Below are positions 47,082-56,524 of a DNA stretch of 64,000 nucleotides, one piece after another. Position 1 is the first letter of the stretch. Every line of letters begins with the position of its first letter. The stretch covers positions 1,178,001 to 1,242,000 of the forward strand of contig JADJGJ010000001.1 of NCBI GenBank assembly GCA_016708105.1, in the 5' to 3' direction. The notes beneath the pieces were generated by a model. That model saw nothing but the letters and a program-made list of their open reading frames with translations. It was not told the origin of the DNA and ran no database searches. Source of the DNA: Crocinitomicaceae bacterium (GTDB lineage: Bacteria > Bacteroidota > Bacteroidia > Flavobacteriales_D > Crocinitomicaceae). The position numbers and the translations under genes were made by a program.

Positions 47082-47723
47082 ATGATAAAATTTATTCTCT
47101 GTGAATCCAACAGGTTGTATGTTGATGTATGTAAGTCAATATGCAAAAGTGACCAACTTGGTTTTGAGTTGGTGTTTGAAAGCATTTGTAAAGATGAAAT
47201 AATAAATCAAATTTCAAGTCTGAAAACACATTTGGTCATATCTGATTTTTACTGGTCAGTTTCTGAGCAAATTACTTTTTTTAAAACCCTGAAAGCAATC
47301 TCGCCATACACCAAAATTCTCGGTTGGAGTCAAATTGATGATAAACTTTTTCTACGAAAATTATTTAGTGCAGGTATGAATGGTTATGTGAATAAGAATG
47401 ACGGAATACAAGTGCTCACTGACGCCATGCATGGACTAACACAAGCGGATTTTTATTATCCATACGATACAAAAGAAATGATCGGTTATAAATCTGATCA
47501 AAATACAATACTTATTGATGAATTAACCGAAAGAGAAATTAAAATCACAGAACTTAGCTACCTGCAATATCAAAATAAAGAAATTGCTGATAGGTTGAAT
47601 GTTTCAGTGAAGACAGTTGAATCAATAAAAAATAAACTAATCCATAAATTGGATGCCAAAAAATTTCGTGACGTAATTTGCTTGTTGATCAAGCATCAAA
47701 TTATCAAACCGGATTTCAAATAA
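47082..47723 (+). CDS. Orphan response regulator, NarL/LuxR type, copy A
   Basis: A 213-residue protein from the ATG at 47082 (an in-frame TTG lies 12 bases earlier). The receiver-like domain has Asp55 in LVISDFYW and Lys105 in GYVNKNDG, but the acidic pair after strand 1 is CESN instead of DD, so phosphorylation is uncertain. The C-terminal LuxR helix-turn-helix is LTEREIKITELSYLQYQNKE and IADRLNVSVKTVESIKNKL. No kinase is adjacent. It heads the RiPP cassette and probably controls it. It differs from copy B at about 36 positions, mostly in the receiver part. Confidence 0.9.
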   Translation: MIKFILCESNRLYVDVCKSICKSDQLGFELVFESICKDEIINQISSLKTHLVISDFYWSVSEQITFFKTLKAISPYTKILGWSQIDDKLFLRKLFSAGMNGYVNKNDGIQVLTDAMHGLTQADFYYPYDTKEMIGYKSDQNTILIDELTEREIKITELSYLQYQNKEIADRLNVSVKTVESIKNKLIHKLDAKKFRDVICLLIKHQIIKPDFK

Positions 47724-47728
47724 TAAAA

Positions 47729-47766
47729 ATAGGGAATACCCCATTCAAATTTATGGTGCGCCCTAA
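47729..47766 (+). promoter_or_regulatory. Tandem palindromic operator before repeat-protein gene A
   Basis: ATAGGGAATACCCCAT (47729-47744) and TTATGGTGCGCCCTAA (47751-47766) both fit TTAGGG-N4-CCCTAA with one or two mismatches. A TTTACAC element follows at 47793 and the ATG at 47817. Confidence 0.6.
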
Positions 47767-47816
47767 TGATGTTTTCCTTTTTGTGTTCAAATTTTACACA
47801 CATAAAAATAGGCATC

Positions 47817-48266
47817 ATGGTATTCAACAACAATCAATACTTAAGCAACTCCTTAGAGTATGTTTATCAACCTGAAATAGGACAAAGAACCAAATACACA
47901 GCCAACACAGGGGTTGTTGTAATGACAGCGGCTAACACAAAATTAGACGGCGGATTAGGTACATATTACACCGTCCTCCAATCTGGTTCAGCCAACGGAA
48001 CGCTGATCAAAACAATTACTGTAAAAACACGCGTGAGCGTTGTCAGAAGCATGGTTAGACTCTTTGTTGAAGATAAAAGCGGAAACAAAGATTTGATTGC
48101 GGAAATTGAAATTCCGGCAGTTGAACAGGGTTCAATACAACAAACTTTTGCAGTGAGTATGGAGGTTGATTATATGCTCAAATACGAATACTATTTAAAA
48201 GCAACCACGGATGTTGCCAATGCAACCGTGGTCATTGCAGAAGGACTTGATATTACTTTTCCTTAA
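47817..48266 (+). CDS. Repeat-domain protein of the RiPP cassette, one domain, copy A
   Basis: I use the ATG at 47817 (MVFNNNQYLSNSLEYVYQPE), which is shared by both copies; the frame is open further upstream. 149 residues: a 25-residue lead, then one unit of a beta-rich domain running TKYTANTGVVVMTAANTKLD, VRSMVRLFVEDKSG, IAEIEIPA, YYLKATTDVANATVVIAEGL. The same domain occurs twice in each of the next two genes. No signal peptide, membrane segment or enzyme motif. I do not recognise the family; the stacked Thr/Asn-rich beta pattern suggests a structural or binding role. Confidence 0.85.
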   Translation: MVFNNNQYLSNSLEYVYQPEIGQRTKYTANTGVVVMTAANTKLDGGLGTYYTVLQSGSANGTLIKTITVKTRVSVVRSMVRLFVEDKSGNKDLIAEIEIPAVEQGSIQQTFAVSMEVDYMLKYEYYLKATTDVANATVVIAEGLDITFP

Positions 48267-48307
48267 TCCAATCAATACACTATTCAATTTATTAATCTAT
48301 AATCAGT

Positions 48308-49132
48308 ATGGCAGCAGAAACGCAGTACACAGCTAACACCGGTTTGGTAAAAATATCAACCGCAAATTCTAACTTAGATGGTACCGGTACTTTAGGCACC
48401 GTAATCACCGGAGCGTCTAACGGAACACTCATCAAAAATGTAATAATTAAAGCTACCGACACGGGCAGCGGTAGTACCTCACAGGGTATGGTGAGATTAT
48501 TCATCTATGATGGTTCATCTACACTTTTACTTAAAGAAGTTGACATTCCGGCAATGGGACAATCTTCAACGGATGCCACGTTTGAAACAGTAATTCCACT
48601 CAACTTCAAATTGGAATCAGGTCATGTATTAAAGGCGTCCACACAAAACGCAACCGGCTTTAATGTAATTGCTGAAGGACTTGATTTTGCTTACTACGCA
48701 AGTTCTGTACGACCAGAGAGTACAAATTATACCGCCAACACAGGTGCTGCAACAATTACAACACAGAACACAGCGCTGGATGGTTCAGGAACACTGGCAA
48801 CTTTGGTTACTGCCGGTGCATCAGGGTCTGGCTGGAAAGGGCTAGCTATTAATTCCATCAGCCTGAAAGCATATACTGATGTAACACGTGGTATGCTGAG
48901 ATTATTTATTCAAAACACCGGCACGGGCGCATCCAATACATTTTTGTTTACTGAAATTCCACTCTTCCCGGTTGATGCATCAGCTACTTTCCAAAGTTAT
49001 CATTGGGTAATACCTTTTCTGAGTACGCTTCAGATTCAGGCCGGTTATAAAATTTGTGCAACCATAGAATCAACAGCAGGGCAAAATGTATCAGGCGTGG
49101 TGGATGCCATGGACTGGAAATATCCAGCTTAA
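48308..49132 (+). CDS. Repeat-domain protein of the RiPP cassette, two domains, copy A
   Basis: A 274-residue protein made of two tandem units (about 1-135 and 138-274), each with TANTG...N-LDG-GTL, a GMVRLFIYDG-type strand, an E(V/I)-(D/P)-IP segment and an AEGLDFAYYASSVRP or VVDAMDWKYP end. The protein is identical to copy B although the genes differ at many silent sites. It lies 41 bases after the one-domain gene. No signal peptide. Function unknown. Confidence 0.85.
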   Translation: MAAETQYTANTGLVKISTANSNLDGTGTLGTVITGASNGTLIKNVIIKATDTGSGSTSQGMVRLFIYDGSSTLLLKEVDIPAMGQSSTDATFETVIPLNFKLESGHVLKASTQNATGFNVIAEGLDFAYYASSVRPESTNYTANTGAATITTQNTALDGSGTLATLVTAGASGSGWKGLAINSISLKAYTDVTRGMLRLFIQNTGTGASNTFLFTEIPLFPVDASATFQSYHWVIPFLSTLQIQAGYKICATIESTAGQNVSGVVDAMDWKYPA

Positions 49133-49148
49133 AAAAAAACAATACCTT

Positions 49149-49928
49149 ATGGCAGAAGAAACACAATATACAGCAAACACGGGTATTGTCACCATATCAG
49201 CCGCCAATTCAAATTTGGATGGTGGTGGCACAACCTATACCTTGATTACCGGTGCATCAAATGGTACACTTGTAAAATCAATCAGCATAAAAGCAGTTGG
49301 AAATACAGATATGGGTATGATACGTTTTTATGTTGGTGAAAAAATATTTTTAGAAGTACCTGTTCCGGCAACACGATATTCAGCTAACACACCCACGTTT
49401 GAAACGCAGGTGACGCTGGATATGACCTTGAAGTCAGGCAGCGCTATTGTAGTATCAACAGAAAAAGCCAACACCTTCAATATTTTTGCTGAAGGCATGG
49501 ACTGGGCTTACTACGCATCATCAGTGAGACCTGACACAACCCAGACAACTGCAAACAACGGAAGAGCCTTGGTAAATACCGCCAATTCAAATTTAGATGG
49601 CACAGGTACTTTAGGTACTATTTACACTTGCGGAACACCAGCAACGTATAAAGGTAGTAGCATTCGGTCTATCACCATCAAATCTATTGTATCAGTTACC
49701 TCAGGCATGATCAGAATTTTTTTGCAAAAAGCCTCAACCAAATATTTGTTTACTGAGGTAATGGTTGACACAGAAACACTATCATCTATTGACGAAGCCT
49801 TTGAAAGAACCATTCTCTTTGATGATGACCTTGATTTGCAGGCAGGCATGTCAGTACTGGCATCTACCCAGGTGGCCAATAGTTTTAAAATACAGGCTGA
49901 AGGGACTGACTGGAATTATGTGGCTTGA
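49149..49928 (+). CDS. Repeat-domain protein of the RiPP cassette, third member, copy A
   Basis: A 259-residue protein from the ATG at 49149, which matches the start of copy B. Two units: MAEETQYTANTGIVTISAAN to DWAYYASSVRP, and TQTTANNGRALVNTANSNLD to EGTDWNYVA. It differs from copy B by one Val/Ile exchange. It ends 24 bases before the precursor gene, so repeat proteins and precursor are likely on one transcript. Unknown function; possibilities include a carrier, immunity or surface-display role for the peptide, none proven. Confidence 0.85.
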   Translation: MAEETQYTANTGIVTISAANSNLDGGGTTYTLITGASNGTLVKSISIKAVGNTDMGMIRFYVGEKIFLEVPVPATRYSANTPTFETQVTLDMTLKSGSAIVVSTEKANTFNIFAEGMDWAYYASSVRPDTTQTTANNGRALVNTANSNLDGTGTLGTIYTCGTPATYKGSSIRSITIKSIVSVTSGMIRIFLQKASTKYLFTEVMVDTETLSSIDEAFERTILFDDDLDLQAGMSVLASTQVANSFKIQAEGTDWNYVA

Positions 49929-49952
49929 TTATTTAATTTAAAATTTTAACTT

Positions 49953-50192
49953 ATGAAAACAAATAAAATTAATGTGGTGTTGTCGTTGAATAAGACGGTG
50001 GTGACAACATTTGAAAACGAGTGGAATCACATTATCAAGGCAAGTGGTACAGAATGTGCAGTGGGTGCTACTACCGGGAAAACTTTAAAAACTGTGGGAT
50101 TTACACGAAGATCCAAACCGGCGGCTGAACATTGTATTTGGATAGATTCACCTAACTATACACATTCAGACTATACCGCACCCTGTTGCTAG
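49953..50192 (+). CDS. RiPP precursor 1 (lanthipeptide type)
   Basis: A 79-residue precursor. The leader MKTNKINVVLSLNKTV is the same in all three precursors and has the LxLNK motif common to Bacteroidota RiPP leaders. The core is rich in Ser/Thr and has Cys35, Cys61, Cys78 and Cys79 (GTECAVGATTG, AEHCIWIDSP, DYTAPCC), the ingredients of lanthionine rings. A LanC cyclase gene follows after 43 bases. No double-Gly cleavage site is seen. The needed dehydratase is probably the LanB at 53326 acting in trans. Confidence 0.85.
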   Translation: MKTNKINVVLSLNKTVVTTFENEWNHIIKASGTECAVGATTGKTLKTVGFTRRSKPAAEHCIWIDSPNYTHSDYTAPCC

Positions 50193-50235
50193 ATTTCCCG
50201 TTAAAATACAAATTCTCGAACAACAAGCATGGCTT

Positions 50236-51405
50236 GTGAATGAAACGGTAGATAGAATAGTATCTGATCTGATAGATCAGAAAATAAGTAACATCGAACT
50301 CATGGGAGATAATGGGTTAGGTCCTTTACTTTTATTATCATACGATCAACTAATGCAAAATCACGATCATGGAAACGTACTTAATACCCACTTTCACCAA
50401 ATATCTGATTTAGTAAATAGGCCATTGGTACACTCTTCTTTTTGCTCAGGATTGGTTGGGTTAGGTTGGCTTATTAATCATTTGATTGAAATAAAAATAA
50501 TCGACAAGAAATTTTCTCAATTCCTTGTCGATGTTGATAAAATTGCTATATACAATTGTATTAATCTTTTAAAGAGTAATAAACATGATTTCTTGCACGG
50601 GGCAACTGGAAATTGTATTTACTTATTGAGTCGATTAAAAAAATTAAGTAATCCAAATATCATTTCGGATTTAATTTTACAGTTGATTAAAACTTCATGT
50701 ATAGACTTAAATGGAATGTACTGGATTGATGATCCCGCAGAAGATGGTGAAAATCTTAGAATAATTAATCTCGGTTTGGCTCATGGGTTAGCATCTAAGA
50801 TTGTTTTATTGTCCAATGCCGTTCGATTAGGTCTAAGTGAAGAAAAAATTAGAGACTCTCTGAAGAGATGTTGCGATTTTTTACTTAGTGCAAAAAAAAA
50901 GAAATTAGGGAGATCATTTTATCCTGATGTCTTACTTGACAATGATTCTGACAGGGATTCACGCATGGCTTGGTGTTACGGTGATCTTGGTATTGGAATC
51001 GCCCTTTGGAGAGCTGGTGATGCGCTTAACAATACTGATATTCAAAATCAAGCCGTGAATTTGTTTAAAATGTCAATCGGAAGAAGAAAACCAGAACAGA
51101 CCTCGATCGTAGATGCTGGAATTTGCCATGGTACTGTAGGAATAGCATTAATGTACAATAGGATGTACATGTCCACTGGCATAAAATCATTAAAAGATGA
51201 AAGTAATTTCTGGTTATGGAATTCTTGCGAGTATGCAAATTTTAATGATGGGATTGGTGGATTCAAGACTAAGTACAGTCTCAAATACGGCGGGTGGCAG
51301 AACGACTCTGGCCTTCTCGAAGGGGCTTCAGGTATTGCATTAGGTATACTTAGTTGCCTCGAAAATAGGCACTACAATTGGGATCAATGTCTGTTATTGT
51401 CATAG
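50236..51405 (+). CDS. LanC-like lanthionine cyclase 1
   Basis: Would add Cys thiols to dehydrated Ser/Thr of the precursor. 389 residues, alpha/alpha-barrel. Zinc ligands expected in LanC are present: Cys247 in MAWCYGDLGIG and Cys297-His298 in AGICHGTVGIALMY. Other family blocks are SGLVGLGWLINHL, KHDFLHGATGNCIYLL, LGLAHGLASKI and GLLEGASGIALGIL. I accept the GTG start at 50236 because it aligns with the ATG of the paralogue at 56769. The last 56 bases overlap the end of the convergent S41 peptidase gene. Confidence 0.9.
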   Translation: MNETVDRIVSDLIDQKISNIELMGDNGLGPLLLLSYDQLMQNHDHGNVLNTHFHQISDLVNRPLVHSSFCSGLVGLGWLINHLIEIKIIDKKFSQFLVDVDKIAIYNCINLLKSNKHDFLHGATGNCIYLLSRLKKLSNPNIISDLILQLIKTSCIDLNGMYWIDDPAEDGENLRIINLGLAHGLASKIVLLSNAVRLGLSEEKIRDSLKRCCDFLLSAKKKKLGRSFYPDVLLDNDSDRDSRMAWCYGDLGIGIALWRAGDALNNTDIQNQAVNLFKMSIGRRKPEQTSIVDAGICHGTVGIALMYNRMYMSTGIKSLKDESNFWLWNSCEYANFNDGIGGFKTKYSLKYGGWQNDSGLLEGASGIALGILSCLENRHYNWDQCLLLS

Positions 51406-53083
51406 ACACTCTCACAGGCTTCATAATATTTACTTTTTCTCGGAGAAATTTTAATGCGTAAAGGAGAAGCTCATCTCGTCCATATTTAACTCCTAAAATT
51501 GTTGGTTCGACGACGATATCAGGTATAATTCCGCATCTCTGGGTCTCTCGGCCATCAGGATAGTAAACACCGATACCAGACATATATGTTTCAAATGTGT
51601 ATAAGAATTTAATTTTGGAGATATTGCCGTCAGCACCTGCTGTTTGGCTTCCAATTACTGTGCAATTTGGAAAAGTTTGAAAGCACATTGCGTTAAATTC
51701 CGCATGACTCTGAGTTAGTTCATTAATAAGTAATATTACGTCACCATGGAATATTTTGGTGGTGTCATCTTGTCGTTTTCCACAGTAATATGGTTGGGTT
51801 CGAACGAATCTGCCAGGGTAGGTAAAATCGGGTTCTGTGAAGTAAGCAAACGGGACAGGTTTATTAAGAAACCAAGACGCAAATTCATACATTGTGCCAT
51901 TCGGATAATTCCGAAGATCGAAAATAATTGATTGAGAATGTAATAAATTATTCATGATTTTACTTACTTCATTCAATTTAACGTTGCCCATATTAACATA
52001 GCCAATGTTTTTCTCGATTATCCTCCATGAATTCGGATATGATTTTTCTTTTTCATTTTTAAAATATCCAAACTCATATCGTTTTATTTTTCTCATTAAC
52101 TTATTGTTGTCACGCAAGATTTCCAACACTGTGGATTCTGTGCTCCCATTTAGCAAGTATTTACAAATATCTCTCTTTTTGACAGCTTGATTGGAGGCAG
52201 CAACATACTTCATATTTTGATCAACCAAGTCTTGAATCTTGACATTATCAACTTTCAGTATAATATCACCAATTCGCAAGTCATTTTCAATAGCAAGACT
52301 TTGATCATAATACGACGTGATGACAACTTTATCTTCGATGATCTTTGTTGCAACTGGAGCCCACTTTTCACCGTAATATTCAAACGTATACTTGGAAGCG
52401 AAAAAAGCATGACTATCATTGAGTTTAGCTATAAGTTCAAGCCATGCCATATGATAATCAACGGTGTCATTAACACTCAAAAAATGTGGAATCGTATAGA
52501 ATAATGTCGTATCCCAGTTTATATCCATTTGATATTTATAAGGGAAAAAGTACTCAACAATATTCCAATATCGGAATAGGTTCAAAATTCTTAATCGTTT
52601 ACTTGGAAAGACGCAGCCATCGTAGCTTTTCTCATTGCTAACATCAACATTTCCGGTTTGCGTCCTCAGAGCATAAAAATTTTTACCGTGAGTTCTATTT
52701 TTTTCTATGTAGTCAAGTAAAAAAATATTTTTCAAAGTAAATATTTGATTATTATCTGTCCAGCTAAGATCAAAATTTTTATTAAACCAGTTAGGATTTA
52801 CCGAATCACAGTCTTCGCATCTTGGAATTGGACCCAGCGACACAATTCCCGCAAAGGCATAATTGTTTAATTCGTTCCATGTTTTAGATATATAAACGTA
52901 ATTTAAAAAATTTAGTAGTGCAGCATCCCAGTCGTATTTACCTGTCGCAACTTGAGGATGATAATATTTTAAAAATCCCCATACTTTGCATGTAATTGCT
53001 AACTTTTCAGTTTCCGTTGGATTTGCTTGGGCTATCGAAAATTTGGAGAGGATAATAAACGAAATACAAAAAACATATCGCAT
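51350..53083 (-). CDS. Exported S41-family peptidase
   Basis: A 577-residue protein with a signal peptide (MRYVFCISFIILSKFSIAQA). The N-terminal helical part (CKVWGFLKYYHPQVATGKYD) is typical of Bacteroidota S41 enzymes. A PDZ-like segment follows (NDLRIGDIILKVDNVKIQDL). The catalytic Ser is in LTQSHAEFNAM and a Lys/Gly region in VIGSQTAGADGNISKI. The usual end is near LLLYALKFLREKV; the last roughly 20 codons read through the opposite strand of lanC1. It lies between two RiPP gene sets and has its own operator-like site, so a part in peptide maturation or turnover is possible. Confidence 0.85.
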   Translation of the reverse strand: MRYVFCISFIILSKFSIAQANPTETEKLAITCKVWGFLKYYHPQVATGKYDWDAALLNFLNYVYISKTWNELNNYAFAGIVSLGPIPRCEDCDSVNPNWFNKNFDLSWTDNNQIFTLKNIFLLDYIEKNRTHGKNFYALRTQTGNVDVSNEKSYDGCVFPSKRLRILNLFRYWNIVEYFFPYKYQMDINWDTTLFYTIPHFLSVNDTVDYHMAWLELIAKLNDSHAFFASKYTFEYYGEKWAPVATKIIEDKVVITSYYDQSLAIENDLRIGDIILKVDNVKIQDLVDQNMKYVAASNQAVKKRDICKYLLNGSTESTVLEILRDNNKLMRKIKRYEFGYFKNEKEKSYPNSWRIIEKNIGYVNMGNVKLNEVSKIMNNLLHSQSIIFDLRNYPNGTMYEFASWFLNKPVPFAYFTEPDFTYPGRFVRTQPYYCGKRQDDTTKIFHGDVILLINELTQSHAEFNAMCFQTFPNCTVIGSQTAGADGNISKIKFLYTFETYMSGIGVYYPDGRETQRCGIIPDIVVEPTILGVKYGRDELLLYALKFLREKVNIMKPVRVSMTITDIDPNCSAYFRGN

Positions 53084-53138
53084 TGCATCATAGATTTAAA
53101 TTAAGTATCGAAAGGTAGGACATTTGAATGACATTTTG

Positions 53139-53154
53139 TAAGGGAATTTCCTAA
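53139..53154 (-). promoter_or_regulatory. Operator-like palindrome before the S41 gene
   Basis: TAAGGGAATTTCCTAA is a degenerate match to TTAGGG-N4-CCCTAA. On the minus strand, TACCTTTC (53110-53117), a -7-like element, starts about 30 bases from the palindrome centre, the same spacing as at lanB and precursor 2. Confidence 0.45.
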
Positions 53155-53253
53155 ACCAAGTAAGTTATTCAATTATTAATATTTCTCACACGATAGATGA
53201 TAATAATTTCACCTAATTTAGAGATATAGTTATTCCTCTTTGTGCCAACCGAA

Positions 53254-53269
53254 TTAGGGTTTTCCCTAA
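53254..53269 (+). promoter_or_regulatory. Operator-like palindrome before lanB
   Basis: TTAGGGTTTTCCCTAA is a perfect inverted repeat with a 4-base spacer. A TTACATTAC element begins about 30 bases from its centre, and the lanB ATG is at 53326. Confidence 0.6.
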
Positions 53270-53325
53270 TAATTTATTGCCGTGCAAGCATTACATTACG
53301 CCGCTACATGGAATAAGCAGTGTAT

Positions 53326-56300
53326 ATGCTCAAATTTACTGATCGTATTTTTCTCAGGTTGCCGGTTCTACCTGCTGAGAAAAAATTTTTGCTGAATGAA
53401 ATAATGCATGACACATTTTTTATGGAAGGCATTCAAATAGCCAGTCCTGTTTTGTTTGACGAGGCTTGTCGATTTAAGGATGAAAATATAAATTCAGAAC
53501 CTAATAAAAAACTCGTCAGATCATTATTAAAATATTTTCAAAGGGCAAGTTACCGTTGCACACCATTCGGACTTTTTTCAGCATGCACAGTAGCCAATTG
53601 GGTTGAACAAGGTAATGGCATCATTGGCACCAATCATTCACGATCAACCAGACTGGACATGCACTTTTCAGTGGCTTTGCAGCAGCATCTTGCATCATTA
53701 CCTCAAATCAAAAGTGAATTGTATTTTTTCAGGAATAATAGTGTTTCAATTCTACTGGACAAATTGCGTTTTACAGAATACTTTTATAAAAATAACCAGC
53801 GTAAACATGTCTTGAGTGAAGTTGACTATTCAGTGTATCTTGAAAAAATTCTTCAACGTGCTAATGATGGAGCAACTATTCATGAACTAGTGCAACAATT
53901 AGTGTCAGTCGATATTGACCTTGAAAGCGCAAAAAAGTTCATTGAAGAATTAGTTCTGAATCAGATTTTGGTCAGTGAATTGGAGGTTTCTGTCAGCGGT
54001 GATGAATTATTGGCTGACCTCATTGTAAAACTGCAAAGGGTTTACTCCAGAAAGCCTGAAAATAATGCGCTGCTTTCTGAAATCAAACAACTCGAACTCA
54101 TATTAGATGCAATAAACTGTTTAGATACAAATCTCGTCAATGAAAAATCAGCTTATGACAAGGTGATTTTACTCCTGAAATATTATCCAATTGAACTAGA
54201 TAATTCCAAGTTGTTTCAGGTTGACACATTTATCCATAATACTGGGCAACACAATGTTGTTGGGCTTCCCGTATCAACTCAAAAGAGTCTTATTGAGGCA
54301 ATTCACTTTCTATGTAAAATTAATGGGAGATCGACAAATCTGAATTTGCAAAATTTTATTTCTGAATTCACAAAAAAATATGATACCAGAGCAGTACCAC
54401 TTTTAGAAGTGATGGACAATGAATTTGGATTGGGTTATGGAAGTACCTTAAAAAGAACGAATGATGTAAATGAACTTACCGAAGGCATAATCACCACGAT
54501 AATAAGCGATGAAACTACGATCAGGCATCATGAAATTCAACAGTTTCTTGAATCAAAACTCCTTGAAGCTGTAACGAATAATTCCTATACTGTTTCTTTT
54601 GATAAAAATTCTCTAAAATCATTTGATGACAAGAAGGCTGCCTTTCCTGATTCTATGGCTGTTCATTTCAGTGTACTGAATAAAGACTTTTCATCGTTCA
54701 ATATATTACTGAAGGGCATCTGGGGTCCTAGCTCAACGTCTATTTTAGGAAGATTCGCTTCGGGCTCAGATGAGATTAATCAGCTGGTAAGGCAAATAGT
54801 TTCACACGAAGAGAAGTTAAATGAGAACAGAATTCTGGCAGAGATTGTACACCTACCTGAAAACAGAACGGGGAATGTCTTATTGCGTCCCTCTTTCAGG
54901 AAGTTTGAAATTCCATATCTTGCATCAAGTTCTTTAGCCAAAGAGTATGTGATTGAATTATCTGATCTTTACTTGCAGATGCAAAACTCACGTCTTGTGC
55001 TTTGGTCAAAAAAACATGGCAGGGAAGTTTTGCCCAGGCTGTCCAACGCGCATAATTATAGCTATAATGCACTGCCTATCTATCATTTTCTTTGTGATTT
55101 TCAGGCACAGGATGTTCAGCCAGGGACTTCATTCAGCTGGGGAAATATACAACATCAACTAAAATTTCTTCCAGCCGCAGTATTTGAGAAGGTGATACTA
55201 TTTCCTGCAACCTGGCAGTTTAACAGAGATGATATTCAGGCAATAATTTCATGGAAAGCACCTGATCAACTAGAGAAATTATTCGAGTGGAAAAAAAAGT
55301 GGCGCATTCCTGACAGATTTTATCTCAGTGAAGGTGATAATGATCTATTAATTCATTTGGCGCCTGATCAAAGCCTGATGATTGATTTATTTCTGTCTGA
55401 AATTTCGACACGTAAAAATATTATTCTGAAAGAATTTTTATTTGATCTTAAGAACCCATTTGTTGTTAGTTCAGATGAATCAGGATACACGAATGAATTT
55501 ATTGCACCTGTACTGAGACAGAATCCTACTTCAATACCAGTCAGTAACCCTTTATTTAATGAGCTGAAAAGAACTTTCATTCCGGGATCAGAATGGATTT
55601 ATTATAAGATATATTGTGGTGAAAAAACGGCAGAGCGTATTTTATTGGAACTAGTTTATCCATTGAGTACAGAAATTTGTGATACGTTAAAACTGGCTGA
55701 AAAGTGGTTTTTTATCCGCTACGCTGATCCCGATCATCATATTCGAATACGATTTTACGCGCATTCGGTTGATTCTCGTTTAAAAATTGATGAACTGATT
55801 TTTGAAGCATTTCAGAATTCTGTATTCAACCATGAATCCATTAAAATTCAAAAGGATACTTATGTGCGAGAAATTGAGCGGTATGGAGAATCAACCATGG
55901 AGTTATCCGAAAGTTTGTTTCATGCAGATAGTGAAACCAGCCTGAATATTTTACAATGGATGAATCAAACAGGTCGTAATGGTGAGAGGTGGCTAACTTT
56001 ATTAGTACTGATGGAAGAGATGGTGTGTATTGCGTTTCCTGACCAATTAGCACAGAAATATTTTCTTGAGCAAATTTCGGACAGATACAACGTGGAATTT
56101 GGTTTTACAAACAAAGGGATGGTTCAGTTAGATCAAAAATTCAGATCAACCAGAAAAAAAACCGACGACTATTTTTCTAATCACCATACTGAATTTCCAG
56201 AATTACATCAGCTAATTGTAAAAAGAAGCAAGAAATTACTTGAGATGATAATTTCGGTTAAAACAAGGCTTGACAACAGCGCTTCTCAAATTCTTTTTAC

Positions 56301-56466
56301 TGAACTAGTGTCAAGTTACATTCACATGTTTGTAAACCGGTTTATGTCAGGTGATCAACGCAGAACGGAAGCAATTGCCTATAATATGTTGTTGAAACGT
56401 AAGATTTCGTTACTAGCCCGAGAAAGCACACCTATACGTAGGGAAAAAGAAAAATCTACTAATTAG
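53326..56466 (+). CDS. Full-length class I lanthipeptide dehydratase (LanB)
   Basis: Dehydrates Ser/Thr of the precursor, by glutamyl transfer from tRNA-Glu in this family. I use the ATG at 53326 (MLKFTDRIFLRLPVLPA); a GTG two codons earlier is possible. 1046 residues. The N-terminal glutamylation domain has SYRCTPFGLFSACTV (T79-F84) and later FGLGYGSTLKR, LRPSFRKFEIPYLAS and RLVLWSKKHGREVLPRLS. The C-terminal elimination domain has GSEWIYYKIYCG, WFFIRYADPDHHIRIRFY and EIERYGE. Both halves are in one chain, not split. It is the only dehydratase gene in the window, so it likely serves precursors 1 and 2. Confidence 0.93.
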   Translation: MLKFTDRIFLRLPVLPAEKKFLLNEIMHDTFFMEGIQIASPVLFDEACRFKDENINSEPNKKLVRSLLKYFQRASYRCTPFGLFSACTVANWVEQGNGIIGTNHSRSTRLDMHFSVALQQHLASLPQIKSELYFFRNNSVSILLDKLRFTEYFYKNNQRKHVLSEVDYSVYLEKILQRANDGATIHELVQQLVSVDIDLESAKKFIEELVLNQILVSELEVSVSGDELLADLIVKLQRVYSRKPENNALLSEIKQLELILDAINCLDTNLVNEKSAYDKVILLLKYYPIELDNSKLFQVDTFIHNTGQHNVVGLPVSTQKSLIEAIHFLCKINGRSTNLNLQNFISEFTKKYDTRAVPLLEVMDNEFGLGYGSTLKRTNDVNELTEGIITTIISDETTIRHHEIQQFLESKLLEAVTNNSYTVSFDKNSLKSFDDKKAAFPDSMAVHFSVLNKDFSSFNILLKGIWGPSSTSILGRFASGSDEINQLVRQIVSHEEKLNENRILAEIVHLPENRTGNVLLRPSFRKFEIPYLASSSLAKEYVIELSDLYLQMQNSRLVLWSKKHGREVLPRLSNAHNYSYNALPIYHFLCDFQAQDVQPGTSFSWGNIQHQLKFLPAAVFEKVILFPATWQFNRDDIQAIISWKAPDQLEKLFEWKKKWRIPDRFYLSEGDNDLLIHLAPDQSLMIDLFLSEISTRKNIILKEFLFDLKNPFVVSSDESGYTNEFIAPVLRQNPTSIPVSNPLFNELKRTFIPGSEWIYYKIYCGEKTAERILLELVYPLSTEICDTLKLAEKWFFIRYADPDHHIRIRFYAHSVDSRLKIDELIFEAFQNSVFNHESIKIQKDTYVREIERYGESTMELSESLFHADSETSLNILQWMNQTGRNGERWLTLLVLMEEMVCIAFPDQLAQKYFLEQISDRYNVEFGFTNKGMVQLDQKFRSTRKKTDDYFSNHHTEFPELHQLIVKRSKKLLEMIISVKTRLDNSASQILFTELVSSYIHMFVNRFMSGDQRRTEAIAYNMLLKRKISLLARESTPIRREKEKSTN

Positions 56467-56478
56467 GGAAATCCCTAA
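56463..56478 (+). promoter_or_regulatory. Operator-like palindrome before precursor 2
   Basis: TTAGGGAAATCCCTAA is a perfect inverted repeat directly on the lanB stop codon; a further half site TTAGG is at 56482. TTTACAC at 56499 follows at about 30 bases from the centre, and the precursor ATG at 56525. Confidence 0.6.
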
Positions 56479-56524
56479 CAGTTAGGTAAAAAATATTTTT
56501 TACACTTACATCAAATGTAGCGGT

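Larger units (their letters stand above)
46771..49996 (+). repeat. Duplicated RiPP cassette, copy A (3.2 kb)
   Basis: Direct repeat of 59340-62565. It spans the structured intergenic element, the response-regulator gene, three repeat-domain genes and the leader part of a precursor gene, and ends within the leader codons. Divergence is uneven: highest in the regulator gene, almost nil in the last two repeat-protein genes. Confidence 0.92.
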
